Source: VXPQ01 sp965248175 (GTDB lineage: Bacteria > Bacteroidota > Rhodothermia > Rhodothermales > VXPQ01). From it: DNA of 64,000 bases. Of this stretch, positions 1 to 8,455 are shown one piece after another (position 1 is the stretch's first letter; each line of letters begins with the position of its first letter). The notes beneath the pieces were generated by a model that saw only the letters and a program-made list of their open reading frames with translations, was not told the origin of the DNA and did not search any database. The stretch covers positions 496,001 to 560,000 of the forward strand of contig OZ252093.1 of NCBI GenBank assembly GCA_965248175.1. Reading direction: 5' to 3'. The translations under genes and the position numbers were made by a program.

Positions 1-85
1 GTCAGGGGTCGGATTCAAGGCCGAATCTACGATATCGTTGCGTTTTCGCCTCCCGGACACCTCAAAACGCGGCGCCCGGGCATAC

Positions 86-1033
86 CTATCCCGCGACCGC
101 TATCAATTTCTTGCGCGCCATGAAGAAATTCGCCAGCGCAAACAGCGTATAGACCTGCGCCGCGTTCTTGCGCAACCCGCGGTAGCGTGTCTTGCGGTAG
201 CCCCAAAGGTGCTTGACCACCCCGAAGGGATGCTCTACGCGAGCACGAGTGCGGTTGCTCTTGCGATTGAACGAAGCGTCCGCGCACGTCAGTTTCCTGC
301 CTCTGGCGGCCTTGCGCAACACGCGCCAAGCGACGCCTTGCGACTCGGCCTTCTCCTTGCGCTTTCGGCACGAGTAGCCCTTGTCGCCGTAGATCGTCTT
401 CTCCTCGCCGTGAAGACACTGCTCCATCATCGTCACGTCGTGCACGTTCGCCGCCGTTACTTCTACGCTGTGCACATAGCCCTGCGTGTCCGTGCCGATA
501 TGCGCTTTCATCCCGAAATGCCACTTGTTCGCCTTACGAGTGGACTTCATCTCCGGATCGCGCTGACCAGAGCGGTTCTTCGTAGACGTCGGAGCAGAAA
601 CGATCGTCGCGTCCACGATGCTGCCCTCGCGAACCATGACGCCACGAGAACGAAGGTGCTTGCCGCTAATCGACAGAAGCGTCTTCGGCAACTCGCGCTC
701 TTCGAGCCAGTGACGAAACTTGCATATCGTGGTCTCGTCCGGCGCGTAGCCCGCCTCCAGACGAGCGAAACGACGCATCGCAATATTGTCGTGCAGGGCG
801 TCTTCCATGCCCGGATCCGAATGCCCGAACCATTGCTGCATGAAGTAGATTCGAAGCATCGCCTCAAGACCGACCGGAGGACGCCCCTTGGCGCCCTTCG
901 GATAGAAAGGCGCCAATTCCGAAAGAAAAACCTTCCAGGGAAGCACCGCATCCATCTGCTCCAAAAATCGCTGGTTACGCGTCTTTTTGGTCCGGCTTTG
1001 GTAGGTCACGTCCTCGAATGAAAACTGGAGCAT
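86..1033 (-). CDS. IS5-family transposase
   Basis: A 315-residue DDE transposase that would cut and paste its own element. The three catalytic residues are visible: Asp about 141 in SIVDATIV, Asp about 217 in YGDKGY, and Glu about 267 in RARVEHPFGVVK, followed by the family signature RKTRYRGLRKN. The length suits the IS5 group and the frame has no stop or shift, so the protein could be active. I could not define the inverted repeats: the 3' side is only 85 bases from the window edge, and no clear matching repeat was found upstream of the start. It is the first of several insertion sequences packed into the first 7 kb, with no resident gene left between them. Family assignment is firm from the motifs; the subgroup is less certain. 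Confidence 0.9.
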   Translation of the reverse strand: MLQFSFEDVTYQSRTKKTRNQRFLEQMDAVLPWKVFLSELAPFYPKGAKGRPPVGLEAMLRIYFMQQWFGHSDPGMEDALHDNIAMRRFARLEAGYAPDETTICKFRHWLEERELPKTLLSISGKHLRSRGVMVREGSIVDATIVSAPTSTKNRSGQRDPEMKSTRKANKWHFGMKAHIGTDTQGYVHSVEVTAANVHDVTMMEQCLHGEEKTIYGDKGYSCRKRKEKAESQGVAWRVLRKAARGRKLTCADASFNRKSNRTRARVEHPFGVVKHLWGYRKTRYRGLRKNAAQVYTLFALANFFMARKKLIAVAG

Positions 1034-1193
1034 CGGATTTTCCTCGCTTGGTGATGGACTATATCGTAAAATACAAACCGGGACTTAATCAGAGTATCCT
1101 TAAGTATATAATTCCCAATTATGGAGGCAATAGAAATGGTCCGAAAAAACTGGACAGTTTTTCCAGCGTTTTTAAGTGTAGCGCCGCGTCGGG

Positions 1194-2021
1194 TTACGCC
1201 GCTTTGGCGAGCGGCTTTCGTTTGTAGAATACGTCATCGGGGGTTCGGTTGTCAATCCCCTGGTGCGGGCGTTCTTCGTTGAAGTAGCTCAGGTAGTCGG
1301 CGATTCCCTTTCTGGCTTCGGCCACTGTCTCGTACGCACGTCGGTAGACTTCTTCCTGCTTGAGGCTGCGCCAGAGACGCTCCACGTACACGTTGTCCAG
1401 CCAGCGTCCCTTCCCATCCATGGAGATACGCACGCCGTGCGTCTTCAGCGCGCCGGTGAACGCCTCGGAGGTGAATTGCGCTCCCTGGTCCGTGTCGGAT
1501 ACCTCGGGCGCTCCGTAGCGGATAATGGCCTCTTCCATCGCTTCGACGCAAAAGGATGCGTCGAGCGTGTTCGAGAGCCGGTGCGCCAGTACCTTGCGGC
1601 TGTGCCAGTCGACCGGGGCTGCGAGATAGAGAAAGCCTTTCGCCATAGGGATGTACGTAATGTCCGCCGCATAGACCTCGCGGGGTCTCGTCACCTTCAT
1701 GCTTTTGAGCAGATAAGGATAAATCTTGTGCCCTTCCCCCGGAGACGATGTCCTGCGCTTCGGGTAAATGGCCCTAAGGCCCATCAGACGCATGAGGCGA
1801 ACGACGCGGCTTCTGGCTATACGAATGCCTCGCATCCGGAGCAGGCTCTTTATCGTGCGCGATCCGCTCGTGGGGCGCTCCATGTAGAGGCGGTCGATCT
1901 CTTTCATCACGGCAAGGTTCTCCTCGCTCTCCTCTCGGGGACGGTAGTAGGCCGTAGAACGGCTCAGCTCGACAAGTCTGCACTGGCGAACTACGGGCAA
2001 GCGATGGGTACGCGCTATCAT
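1194..2021 (-). CDS. IS3-family transposase OrfB (copy 1)
   Basis: A 275-residue integrase-core (rve) protein that with OrfA forms the IS3 transposase OrfAB. The DDE triad is seen in YAADITYIPM, SDTDQGAQFT and VYVERLWRSLK, and an HTH_21-like segment (MERPTSGSRTIKSLL) precedes it. Compared with copy 2 at 4280-5284 it has substitutions beside the first two catalytic blocks: LAAPVDWHSR instead of LVAVIDWYSR, and APEVSDTDQG instead of APEVFNTDQG. The acidic residues themselves are kept. In the element it is read by a -1 shift from orfA; the ATG at 2021 is the first in frame, but the natural product is most likely the fusion. Whether the substitutions reduce activity cannot be told from sequence. 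Confidence 0.85.
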   Translation of the reverse strand: MIARTHRLPVVRQCRLVELSRSTAYYRPREESEENLAVMKEIDRLYMERPTSGSRTIKSLLRMRGIRIARSRVVRLMRLMGLRAIYPKRRTSSPGEGHKIYPYLLKSMKVTRPREVYAADITYIPMAKGFLYLAAPVDWHSRKVLAHRLSNTLDASFCVEAMEEAIIRYGAPEVSDTDQGAQFTSEAFTGALKTHGVRISMDGKGRWLDNVYVERLWRSLKQEEVYRRAYETVAEARKGIADYLSYFNEERPHQGIDNRTPDDVFYKRKPLAKAA

Positions 2022-2035
2022 AGCGCGGCGCTCGG

Positions 2036-2326
2036 CTATCGGTCGCGACCGAGCGCCTTCGATAAAAAACCCTTCTCCATCGACAACTCACCGATCTTCG
2101 CATGAAGCGCCTCGATCTTCCTGTCGCGTTCGTCGGGAACGTTGCGGCTTCGGACAAACGCCTCCTCGGCGCTCTCTGTGAGCTGCTTTTTCCACGACTG
2201 TATCTGGTTCGGATGCACCTCAAAGCGTTCTGCGAGTTCGGCCAGCGTGCTGTCGCCGCGCATAGCGGCAAGGGCTACCTTCGCCTTGAACGAAGGACTG
2301 TGGGTTCTGCGTGTGCGTCTTGACAT
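2036..2326 (-). CDS. IS3-family transposase OrfA (copy 1)
   Basis: A 96-residue helix-turn-helix protein (HTH_8 / transposase_8 type) that binds the element ends. It begins MSRRTRRTHSPSFKAKVALA and shows the LAELAERFEVHPNQIQSWKK recognition segment and a C-terminal heptad-rich stretch likely to form a coiled coil. The ATG at 2326 was chosen because it matches the start of the second copy at 4149. Close to the 3' end the frame crosses T TTT TTA (minus strand of 2063-2069), a classical -1 slippery heptamer that would fuse OrfA to OrfB. Confidence 0.88.
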   Translation of the reverse strand: MSRRTRRTHSPSFKAKVALAAMRGDSTLAELAERFEVHPNQIQSWKKQLTESAEEAFVRSRNVPDERDRKIEALHAKIGELSMEKGFLSKALGRDR

Positions 2327-2440
2327 GGGTCTCGTCTGGTTGATTGGATCGGAACAAGGTCGCAACATTACACCTTAAATTCCGCCGAAATCTGTCCAAT
2401 CAACCCGAACCACCTCTAATAACCCGGATCGCAAAAAAAT

Positions 2441-3098
2441 GGGAATTATCAAGAATGCTTGACAGAATAGATTTAAGTTCTTATTTTGCGGGTAGTTAGA
2501 GAAAAGATTTTCGAACAGGTTACGAGACTATGTACAAGGCTCCGGGGAGATCGGAAAGAACGGGTATTACGCTGTTTCAGCTGTTGCGGATGTTTCCCGA
2601 TGAGGAAGCGGCGCAACGTTGGTTCGAGGCCCAGCGTTGGCCCACGGGCGAACGCGCTTGTCCGAAGTGCGGATGCATGAGAACGTCTCGTGTCGAGAGC
2701 CGCAAGCCGATGCCCTTCTGGTGCAGGGATTGCCGCTCGTACTTCTCGTTGAAAACCGGAACCGTCATGGCGGATTCGAACCTGTCGTTGCGTACCTGGG
2801 CGCTCGGTATGTACCTTATGGCAACGAACTTGAAGGGTGTATCGAGTATGAAGCTGCATCGGGATCTGGGCGTGTCGCAACCGACTGCATGGTTTATGGC
2901 GCAACGCCTGCGTGAAGGTATGCCGTTTGCAACCTCCAGGATGGAAGGGATCGTCGAAGTAGACGAGACCTATATTGGCGGCAAGGAGAGCAACAAGCAT
3001 TCCGGGAAGAAACTGCGCGTAGGCGGCGCAACGCAGGGTAAGGCAACGGTTATGGGGGCGAGAGAGCGGGGCGGCAAGGTCTTTGCCCGTCCGTTAGG
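2441..3098 (+). mobile_element. IS1595-family element, left part only
   Basis: The left terminal repeat lies at 2441-2463 (starts GGGAATTAT, ends TTGAC), closely resembling the ends of the IS1595 elements at 36191 and 62763. Element sequence continues to 3098, where the IS481 copy begins. The right half is missing. A solo repeat of the same type at 7028-7050 may mark where this element or a relative once ended. Confidence 0.6.
2530..3098 (+). pseudogene. IS1595-family transposase, C-terminus lost
   Basis: The first 190 or so residues of an ISXO2-like (IS1595) transposase. A zinc-ribbon follows a short N-terminal helix region (CPKCGCMRTSR...CRDCRSYFS), then LSLRTWALGMYLMATNLKGVSSMKLHRDLGV, then the first catalytic Asp in GIVEVDETYIGGKESNKHSG. 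The intact relative at 62839-63810 is 323 residues and has two more catalytic residues that are absent here. The frame runs into the IS481 left end at 3099 and stops at 3114. Broken by insertion and subsequent loss of the right half; not functional. Confidence 0.85.
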
Positions 3099-4057
3099 TG
3101 TGATCTCTCAGTAGGTTATTCATTCGCGCCTGATGCCCGAGTTTATTAGGGATATGTGAACCGAAAGTTAGGGAGAGAGCCGAACGGACATTCACAAGAA
3201 TGCCCGATTGACGCCGAAAGGTCGAGAGATTCTGGTGCGTCGCATCGTTAACGGGGGGCTTCGCATCGAGGAAGCCGCCCAGGCCTCAGGGGTAAGTGTG
3301 CGCACGGCCTACAGGTGGCTGGCCCGGTATCGGGCACAGGGACGAAGAGGTCTTCAGGACGGTTCTTCGCGTCCTGTCAGCTGCCCGCATCGCACCTCGC
3401 AAGCGCAACGGGAGACAATCCTGGCCCTTCGCCGCGCCTGATGCACCTATCGCGAGATTAGCCGAAGAACCGGGGTGGCGCACAGCACGGTGGCCCGGAT
3501 AGCCCAGCAAGCCGGATTGAACCGATTGTCCCATCTGGACCCTCCAGTTGCGTCTTGCCGTTATGTCTACCCCCATCCGGGCGACCTGCTGCACCTGGAC
3601 GTAAAGCGGCTGGGGCGTTTCGTGCGTCCGGGCCATCGGGTCACCGGTAACCGACGAAAGAACTCCGCAGGAGCCGGATGGGAATACGTGCATGTGGCCA
3701 TCGACGACCATTCCCGGGTAAGCTTCGCTTGCATCCAGCCCGGCGAGACCGCTCTAAGCGCCTGTAGCGCACTCGTCGACACCCTGCGCTACTTCCGAAC
3801 ACTCGGAGTCGCCTTCACCCGCGTCATGACCGACAACGGCTCCTGCTACCGCTCGAAACGCTTCGCAAAACTGTGCCGACAACTCAAAATGAAACACATC
3901 CGAACGCGACCCTATACCCCGCGAACCAACGGCAAAGCAGAACGCTTCATCCAAACCGCGCTGCGCGAATGGGCCTACGCACGCGCCTACGACAGCTCTG
4001 GACAGCGCGGCGAGTACCTCCCCCGCTGGCTGCACCGATACAATTGGCATCGACCAC
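3099..4057 (+). pseudogene. IS481-family transposase and element, stop codon plus truncation
   Basis: An IS481 element whose left end (TGTGATCTCTCAGTAGG) is identical to that of the copy at 41090. Its transposase frame starts about 3208 with a helix-turn-helix region (AAQASGVSVRTAYRWL) but has an in-frame TGA at 3439-3441, where the intact copy reads CGG. The same frame resumes at once and continues through the DDE domain (LHLDVKRLGRF, VMTDNGSCY, RTNGKAERFIQTALREW) up to WHRPQ, where IS3 copy 2 begins at 4058. So it is dead twice over: nonsense codon and loss of the last 25 or so residues and right terminal repeat. Confidence 0.88.
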
Positions 4058-4148
4058 AGAGGTGGTTCGGGTTGATTGGACAGATTTCCGGGGAATTAAG
4101 GTGTAGTGTTGCGACCTTGTTTCGATACAATCTAACCCGACGAGACCC

Positions 4149-4442
4149 ATGTCAAGACGCACACGCAGAACCCATAGTCCTTCGTTCAAGGCGAAGGTAG
4201 CCCTCGCCGCCGTTCGCGGCGACCGTACGCTGGCCGAACTCGCCGAGCGCTTCGAGGTGCACCCGAACCAGATACAATCGTGGAAGAAGCAGCTGGTAGA
4301 GACCGCCGAGGAGGCTTTCACCCGAGGCCGCGGCGGCGCTCCGGACGAGCGCGACGACCGGATAAAGGTGCTTCACGCGAAGATCGGAGAGTTGTCGATG
4401 GAGAAGGATTTTTTATCGAAGGCGCTCGGTCGAGACCGATAG
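4149..4442 (+). CDS. IS3-family transposase OrfA (copy 2)
   Basis: A 97-residue helix-turn-helix DNA-binding subunit nearly identical to the OrfA of copy 1 (MSRRTRRTHSPSFKAKVALA start; LAELAERFEVHPNQIQSWKK recognition region). The slippery heptamer T TTT TTA sits at 4409-4415 in the proper phase, and the orfB frame lies at -1, so ribosomal frameshifting should give OrfAB. Differences from copy 1 are few (for example GRGGAPDERDDRIK in place of SRNVPDERDRKIE), so these are recent relatives but not identical copies. Confidence 0.9.
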   Translation: MSRRTRRTHSPSFKAKVALAAVRGDRTLAELAERFEVHPNQIQSWKKQLVETAEEAFTRGRGGAPDERDDRIKVLHAKIGELSMEKDFLSKALGRDR

Positions 4443-5284
4443 TCGAGCGCCGGGCGAGGATAGATCGCGCCCATACCATGCCCGTGGTTCGCCAGTCGAG
4501 GCTCTTGTCGTTGAGTCGTTCGACGGCCTACTATACCCCTCGCGCAGAGAGCGAAGAGAACCTTACCGTGATGAAAGAGATCGACAGGCTCTACATGGAA
4601 CGCCCCACGAGCGGATCGCGCACGATAAAGAGCATGCTCGAGGCGCGAGGCGTCCGTGTCGCCAGAAGCCGCGTCGTTCGCCTCATGCGCCTGATGGGCC
4701 TTAGGGCCATTTACCCCAAGCGCCGCACGTCGTCTCCGGGAGAAGGGCACAGGATTTATCCTTATCTGCTCAGAGGCATGAAGGTGACGAGACCCCGGCA
4801 GGTCTATGCGGCGGACATTACGTACATCCCTATGGCGAAGGGCTTTCTTTATCTTGTGGCCGTGATCGACTGGTATAGCCGCAAGGTGCTCGCCCACCGG
4901 CTATCGAACACGATGGACGCCGCCTTTTGCGTCGAAGCGATGGAAGAAGCCATTGTCCGCTACGGTGCACCTGAGGTCTTCAATACCGATCAGGGAGCGC
5001 AGTTTACCTCCGAGGCGTTCACCGGTGCGCTCAAGGAGCATGGCGTGCGCATCTCTATGGACGGCAAGGGCCGCTGGCTCGATAACGTGTACGTGGAGCG
5101 CCTCTGGCGCAGCCTCAAGCAGGAAGAAGTCTACCGGCGCGCGTACGAGACGGTGAGCGAGGCCGGGAAGGGGATTGCCGATTACCTGCGCTACTTCAAC
5201 GAAGAGCGGCCTCACCAGGGACTTGACAACCGGACCCCCGACGACGTATTCTACAAACGAAAACCGCTGCCCAAAGCGGCATAA
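4280..5284 (+). CDS. IS3-family transposase OrfB (copy 2)
   Basis: Open frame overlapping orfA in the -1 phase; the mature catalytic part corresponds to residues from about MPVVRQSRLLSLSRSTAYY onward. It contains HTH_21-like sequence, then the integrase core with the triad in YAADITYIPM, FNTDQGAQFT and VYVERLWRSLK, ending in DDVFYKRKPLPKAA. The first residues of the open frame (before about residue 60) are the out-of-phase reading of orfA and are not a natural N-terminus; the real product is expected to be the OrfAB fusion made by slippage at 4409-4415. No stops or shifts: the most likely active IS3 copy in the window. Confidence 0.9.
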   Translation: MEEAAGRDRRGGFHPRPRRRSGRARRPDKGASREDRRVVDGEGFFIEGARSRPIVERRARIDRAHTMPVVRQSRLLSLSRSTAYYTPRAESEENLTVMKEIDRLYMERPTSGSRTIKSMLEARGVRVARSRVVRLMRLMGLRAIYPKRRTSSPGEGHRIYPYLLRGMKVTRPRQVYAADITYIPMAKGFLYLVAVIDWYSRKVLAHRLSNTMDAAFCVEAMEEAIVRYGAPEVFNTDQGAQFTSEAFTGALKEHGVRISMDGKGRWLDNVYVERLWRSLKQEEVYRRAYETVSEAGKGIADYLRYFNEERPHQGLDNRTPDDVFYKRKPLPKAA

Positions 5285-5346
5285 CCCGACGCGACAGTAC
5301 ACTTAAAAACCCGAAAAAAACTGTCCAGTTTTTTCGGACCATTTCT

Positions 5347-6656
5347 GTGTAAGCGGGATTATTGTTCAATGGGGACTCGATCCCCGTAAAGTATGACGAA
5401 CTGGTTGAGTGCGGCCTTCCAGTCGCGTATAGGTCGCTTCCACTTTTTCGCGGCTTCGCGCAGGCCCAGGTAGAGCAGCTTGCGCACCGCGTCGTCGTTG
5501 GGGAAAGCGCCCCGTCCCTTGACGATTTTGCGCAGGCTGTAGTTCAGCGATTCGATCGCATTGGTGGTGTAGACCACCTTGCGGATCGCAGGCGCATAGT
5601 CGAAGAAAGGCGCCAGACGCTCCCAGTCCTTCCTCCAGAGCGGAGCGATAGCCGGGTACTTCTCGCTCTAGGCCGCCTCGAACGTATCGAGCGCCGAAAG
5701 GGCCGTCTCCTCGCTCGGAGCGGCGTAGATCGCACGCAAACCGGCTGCTACCTGCTTGCGCTCCTTCCAAGGCACGTAGCGCAGGCTCTTGCGCACCTGG
5801 TGCACGATGCACAACTGCACCCGAGCGCGAGGATAGATCGTCTCTATAGCCTCTGGAAGACCCTTCAAGCCGTCGACGCAGGCAATGAAGCAATCCTGCA
5901 TGCCGCGAGCCTGCAACTCCGAGAAAATATTCAACCACGAAACGGCCCCCTCCGTCGGAGCGATCCAAAGACCGAGCACCTGCTTTTCCCCCTGCATGTC
6001 TATCGCCAGCGCCACGTAGACCGCTCGCGTCTTCACCGATCCCTCCTCGCGAGACTTCACGAACAAGGCGTCGAAGTACACGATCGGATAGACGCTCTCG
6101 AGCGGACGGGCCTGCCAGGCGTTCACCTCCTCCAGAACGCTTGAAGTCACCTCCGATATAAGCGTCGAGGACACCTCCGCCCCGTAGAGACGCTTCAGCG
6201 TCTGCTGGATCGTGCGCGTGCTCTGCCCTTGCGCGTACAGATACACGATCACATCGTCAAGACCCGCTACGCGGCGCTGGCGCTTCTCTACGATCTTCGG
6301 CTCGAAACTGCCGTTGCGGTCCCGAGGAACCTCCAGATCGAAAGAACCCGATTCGCTCTCAAGGCGCTTCGCAGTGCGTCCGTTGCGGGAATTGCCGCTC
6401 TTGCGGCCCGACGGATTGTGCGGAGGATAACCAAGATGGTGTGTCATCTCACCCTCCAGAGCCGCCTCGATAGCCCGCTTGCCTATCGTCTTGAGCAAAC
6501 CGCCCTCTCCGAAAAGCTCCCGGGCGTCTCCCTTGAAATCCTTTAGCAATTCGTCCAGAAGCTCCTGCTGTCTGGCTGTAAGTTCGGTCATCGGCTTCAC
6601 CTCCCTGTGAAACTATGTGTACGAATGACCACTTACACAGTTTTCAGGACACGCCC
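5347..6656 (-). mobile_element. IS256-family element with one end clipped
   Basis: The intact end is at about 6631-6656 (read inward it begins GGGCGTGTCC and continues to CTGTGTAAGTGG), matching the end at 63856. The other end is cut: sequence next to IS3 copy 2 begins GTGTAAG, so the outer 18 bases or so of the repeat are missing. An element with one end clipped and a broken transposase should be immobile. Confidence 0.8.
5359..6600 (-). pseudogene. IS256-family (Mutator-type) transposase with amber codon
   Basis: Reading from 6600, 310 residues of a Mutator-type transposase (GEMTHHLGYPPHN, YFDALFVKSRE, FIACVDGLKGLPEAI, LCIVHQVRKSLRYV) end at a TAG at 5668-5670. The same frame continues directly after it with SEKYPAIAPLWRKDWERL and ends with YTTNAIESLNYSLRK to 5359. 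Related proteins have Trp at that position, so the simplest history is TGG to TAG. The catalytic Asp residues lie before the stop, but the C-terminal Glu region (TTNAIES) lies after it, so the truncated product should be inactive. Confidence 0.88.
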
Positions 6657-6704
6657 CCGATATTGCACCTCCAAGAGGTTTACCCCCAAGCCACTAAAAA
6701 CAAT

Positions 6705-6850
6705 GAAGAGCGGCCTCACCAGGGACTTGACAACCGAACCCCCGACGACGTATTCTACAAACGAAAACCGCTGCCCAAAGCGGCATAACCCGACGCGACA
6801 GTACACTTAAAAACACGAAAAAAACTGTCCAGTTTTTACGGACCATTTCT
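6705..6850 (+). mobile_element. IS3 right-end scar
   Basis: 146 bases matching the last part of IS3 orfB (from the codons for EERPHQGLDNRTPDDVFYK onward) and the right terminal repeat ending GGACCATTTCT. No left end or orfA is present. Same type of fragment as those at 42121-42718. Confidence 0.8.
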
Positions 6851-7144
6851 CACCTCCGAAGGTTTCGTTTACTTAAGGTTAAGGTGAGGATCATTCAGGC
6901 CACACTGCCGAGGAGACCCTTTGTGCCAACTCTGTGTTGAGCGACCGAAATAAGATGCCCCTAAAATGGAACGCCGGATAAGGATATACCAACTCATAGC
7001 CGGATGTCAAGAATCTTCAGCATAATTGGGAGTTATAGACAATTCTTGACTTGCAGGGCTGCTCGTCAAGTTACTCGCCCTTGATTCTGGCTTTGCGCTC
7101 CACCTCGTCGAACAGAGATAGTTCGATTTGATTGGACAGATTTT
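6851..7144. other. Non-coding debris between IS cluster and resident genes
   Basis: No convincing gene. It contains a solo IS1595-like terminal repeat at 7028-7050 (GGGAGTTAT...CTTGAC) with a partial inverted partner at 7006-7030, and a 16-base match to the IS3 left end around 7131 (TTGATTGGACAGATTT). On the minus strand about 7075-7135 reads LSLFDEVERKARIKGE then stop, which I do not recognise. It looks like the scarred edge of the insertion-sequence cluster. Confidence 0.45.
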
Positions 7145-8368
7145 CTATTCCTCTTCCCTCATCTCTTCCACCTCGATGGTCAACGCCCATTCGGGATGTG
7201 TGGAGGGCGCCGTGACGGCATTGAGCACCTCGAAAACGAGATCGTGTCGAAACCCCCGTTCGCCGGTCTTGACCTCCACCCATGTAACGGCATGCGCTTC
7301 GGCGACGATCAGGTCCGTCGCATCGGCGAAGGTGTATTCCGACCGGTTGCGTAGCGTAAATGCCGCGTCGGACGTGTTTTCGATGGCCACATGGAGCACA
7401 GACGTGTCTTCGCCGTATTCCGCGGTCTTTACCGAGAGCGACGCCTCGATCAGCGGCTGCAAATGCTCCGGTCTGCCGATCAGGATATGCTTGTACCATG
7501 CTACCGTGCGCCGCATCCGAAGCGCCTCTTTGATGGCTTCGAGAGAACGATCCGTCGCAAAAACGAGTGTGGCGGACCGGTGACCGCCTCCGGGCACATC
7601 GAACGTCCAGTCTATCAGGCCATGAATGTCGGAGGTGCCAAGGATGGCGAGATTATGGTCGAGGGCGATCTGGAGCGCTTCGTCCGAATACCAATGTTCG
7701 TTGACCACTTCGATCCCGTGCAGGAGCCCCTCGTCGAGCAACTCGCGATGCATGTCGGTGAGTTCTGCGATCGCATCCGGTTTTTGCGACGGCCAGCTCG
7801 GATGATTCCAGAATAAGAACGCTCCTTGCCGGTTGGCCTCGCGGAGTGCATCCGCGGGATCATCCACCAGAACGGGATTGACATCTTCCAGCAAGACGGC
7901 GTTCACATGGCCCGGCGGCATTGCTCGGGTAATCTCCGCTCCCCGCAGGACGAAAAGCGGCACGCTTTCTTCTTCATTCTCGTCCGCCTCTTCATCTCCG
8001 TCCGCTTCTTCGTTTTCCGCCTGTTCCTGCTCATCCTCCACTATTTTTTCGACCACTCGCACAGCCAGATCGTAGCTCCGGTTGCGATCCGGATGCGGGA
8101 TGTCGGCGATATGCGGCTGGTATTCGAGGTGATCGGTGATCGCAAGGCAGTCGAGACCGTCGCGTATCGCTTCCTCCACGCGGATGTCAGGCCAGACACT
8201 CCCGTCGGAGAAAACCGTGTGGGTGTGGAAGTCGCAAACCAGCGTGTGGTACCCCGGTACATCGGGAAACTCGATGACGCGGTGGTCGGCGGGGTCCTGT
8301 GTATGTTGTGCCCCGGCACCGGAAACGGTCAGCAGGAGCAGGGCGAGAAAACAGAAAAGGCGGCGCAT
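7145..8368 (-). CDS. Exported PHP-domain phosphoesterase
   Basis: A 407-residue PHP-superfamily protein with a signal peptide (MRRLFCFLALLLLTVSGAGAQ). Metal ligands of the PHP fold are visible: DFHTHTVFSDG near residue 47, AITDHLEY near 76, an H/D-containing GTSDIHG near 247, and FWNHPSW near 190. The family hydrolyses phosphoesters with a two- or three-metal site; the full-length exported form resembles the Sb-PDE group of phosphodiesterases, but the substrate is not evident. An acidic insert of about 30 residues, nearly all Glu, Asp and Ala, interrupts the domain near residues 108-137. The stop codon lies just inside the edge of the IS cluster. A DUF3224 gene lies upstream on the same strand. 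Confidence 0.8.
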   Translation of the reverse strand: MRRLFCFLALLLLTVSGAGAQHTQDPADHRVIEFPDVPGYHTLVCDFHTHTVFSDGSVWPDIRVEEAIRDGLDCLAITDHLEYQPHIADIPHPDRNRSYDLAVRVVEKIVEDEQEQAENEEADGDEEADENEEESVPLFVLRGAEITRAMPPGHVNAVLLEDVNPVLVDDPADALREANRQGAFLFWNHPSWPSQKPDAIAELTDMHRELLDEGLLHGIEVVNEHWYSDEALQIALDHNLAILGTSDIHGLIDWTFDVPGGGHRSATLVFATDRSLEAIKEALRMRRTVAWYKHILIGRPEHLQPLIEASLSVKTAEYGEDTSVLHVAIENTSDAAFTLRNRSEYTFADATDLIVAEAHAVTWVEVKTGERGFRHDLVFEVLNAVTAPSTHPEWALTIEVEEMREEE

Positions 8369-8455
8369 ATGGATACGGTTGCAGGTAATGAAATGGATAC
8401 GAGGATGGGGTATATCCGGACCGGCCCGCCGGATCGACGAACAACGCCGGCAACG

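Larger units (their letters stand above)
1132..2417 (-). mobile_element. IS3-family element, copy 1, complete
   Basis: A 1286-bp element with imperfect inverted ends. Read inward, one end starts AGAGGTGGTTCGG and the other AGAAATGGTCCG, and both carry TGGACAG about 20 bases in. The flanking triplet AAT is present on both sides (1129-1131 and 2418-2420), which is the 3-bp target duplication expected for IS3. It holds orfA and orfB in the usual -1 arrangement. The same ends recur in copy 2 (4058-5346) and at all right-end fragments in this window, which is how the boundaries were set. Confidence 0.85.
4058..5346 (+). mobile_element. IS3-family element, copy 2
   Basis: Ends match copy 1 (AGAGGTGGTTCGG at the left, CGGACCATTTCT at the right). 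The left flank is the interior of an IS481 transposase gene (ends CAC), but the right flank is the interior of an IS256 terminal repeat (starts GTG), so there is no target duplication and the two flanks come from different elements. This points to recombination or deletion between IS3 copies after insertion. Confidence 0.85.

Noticed and set aside
5668..5670. TAG as a recoded sense codon in the IS256 transposase
   Set aside because: The resident genes I examined end normally, including with TAG, and this is a single Trp position in a decayed element; a nonsense mutation is simpler.
7071..7140. Small gene ending LSLFDEVERKARIKGE
   Set aside because: Only about 20 codons look protein-like, no start or family recognised, and the region is full of insertion-sequence scars.
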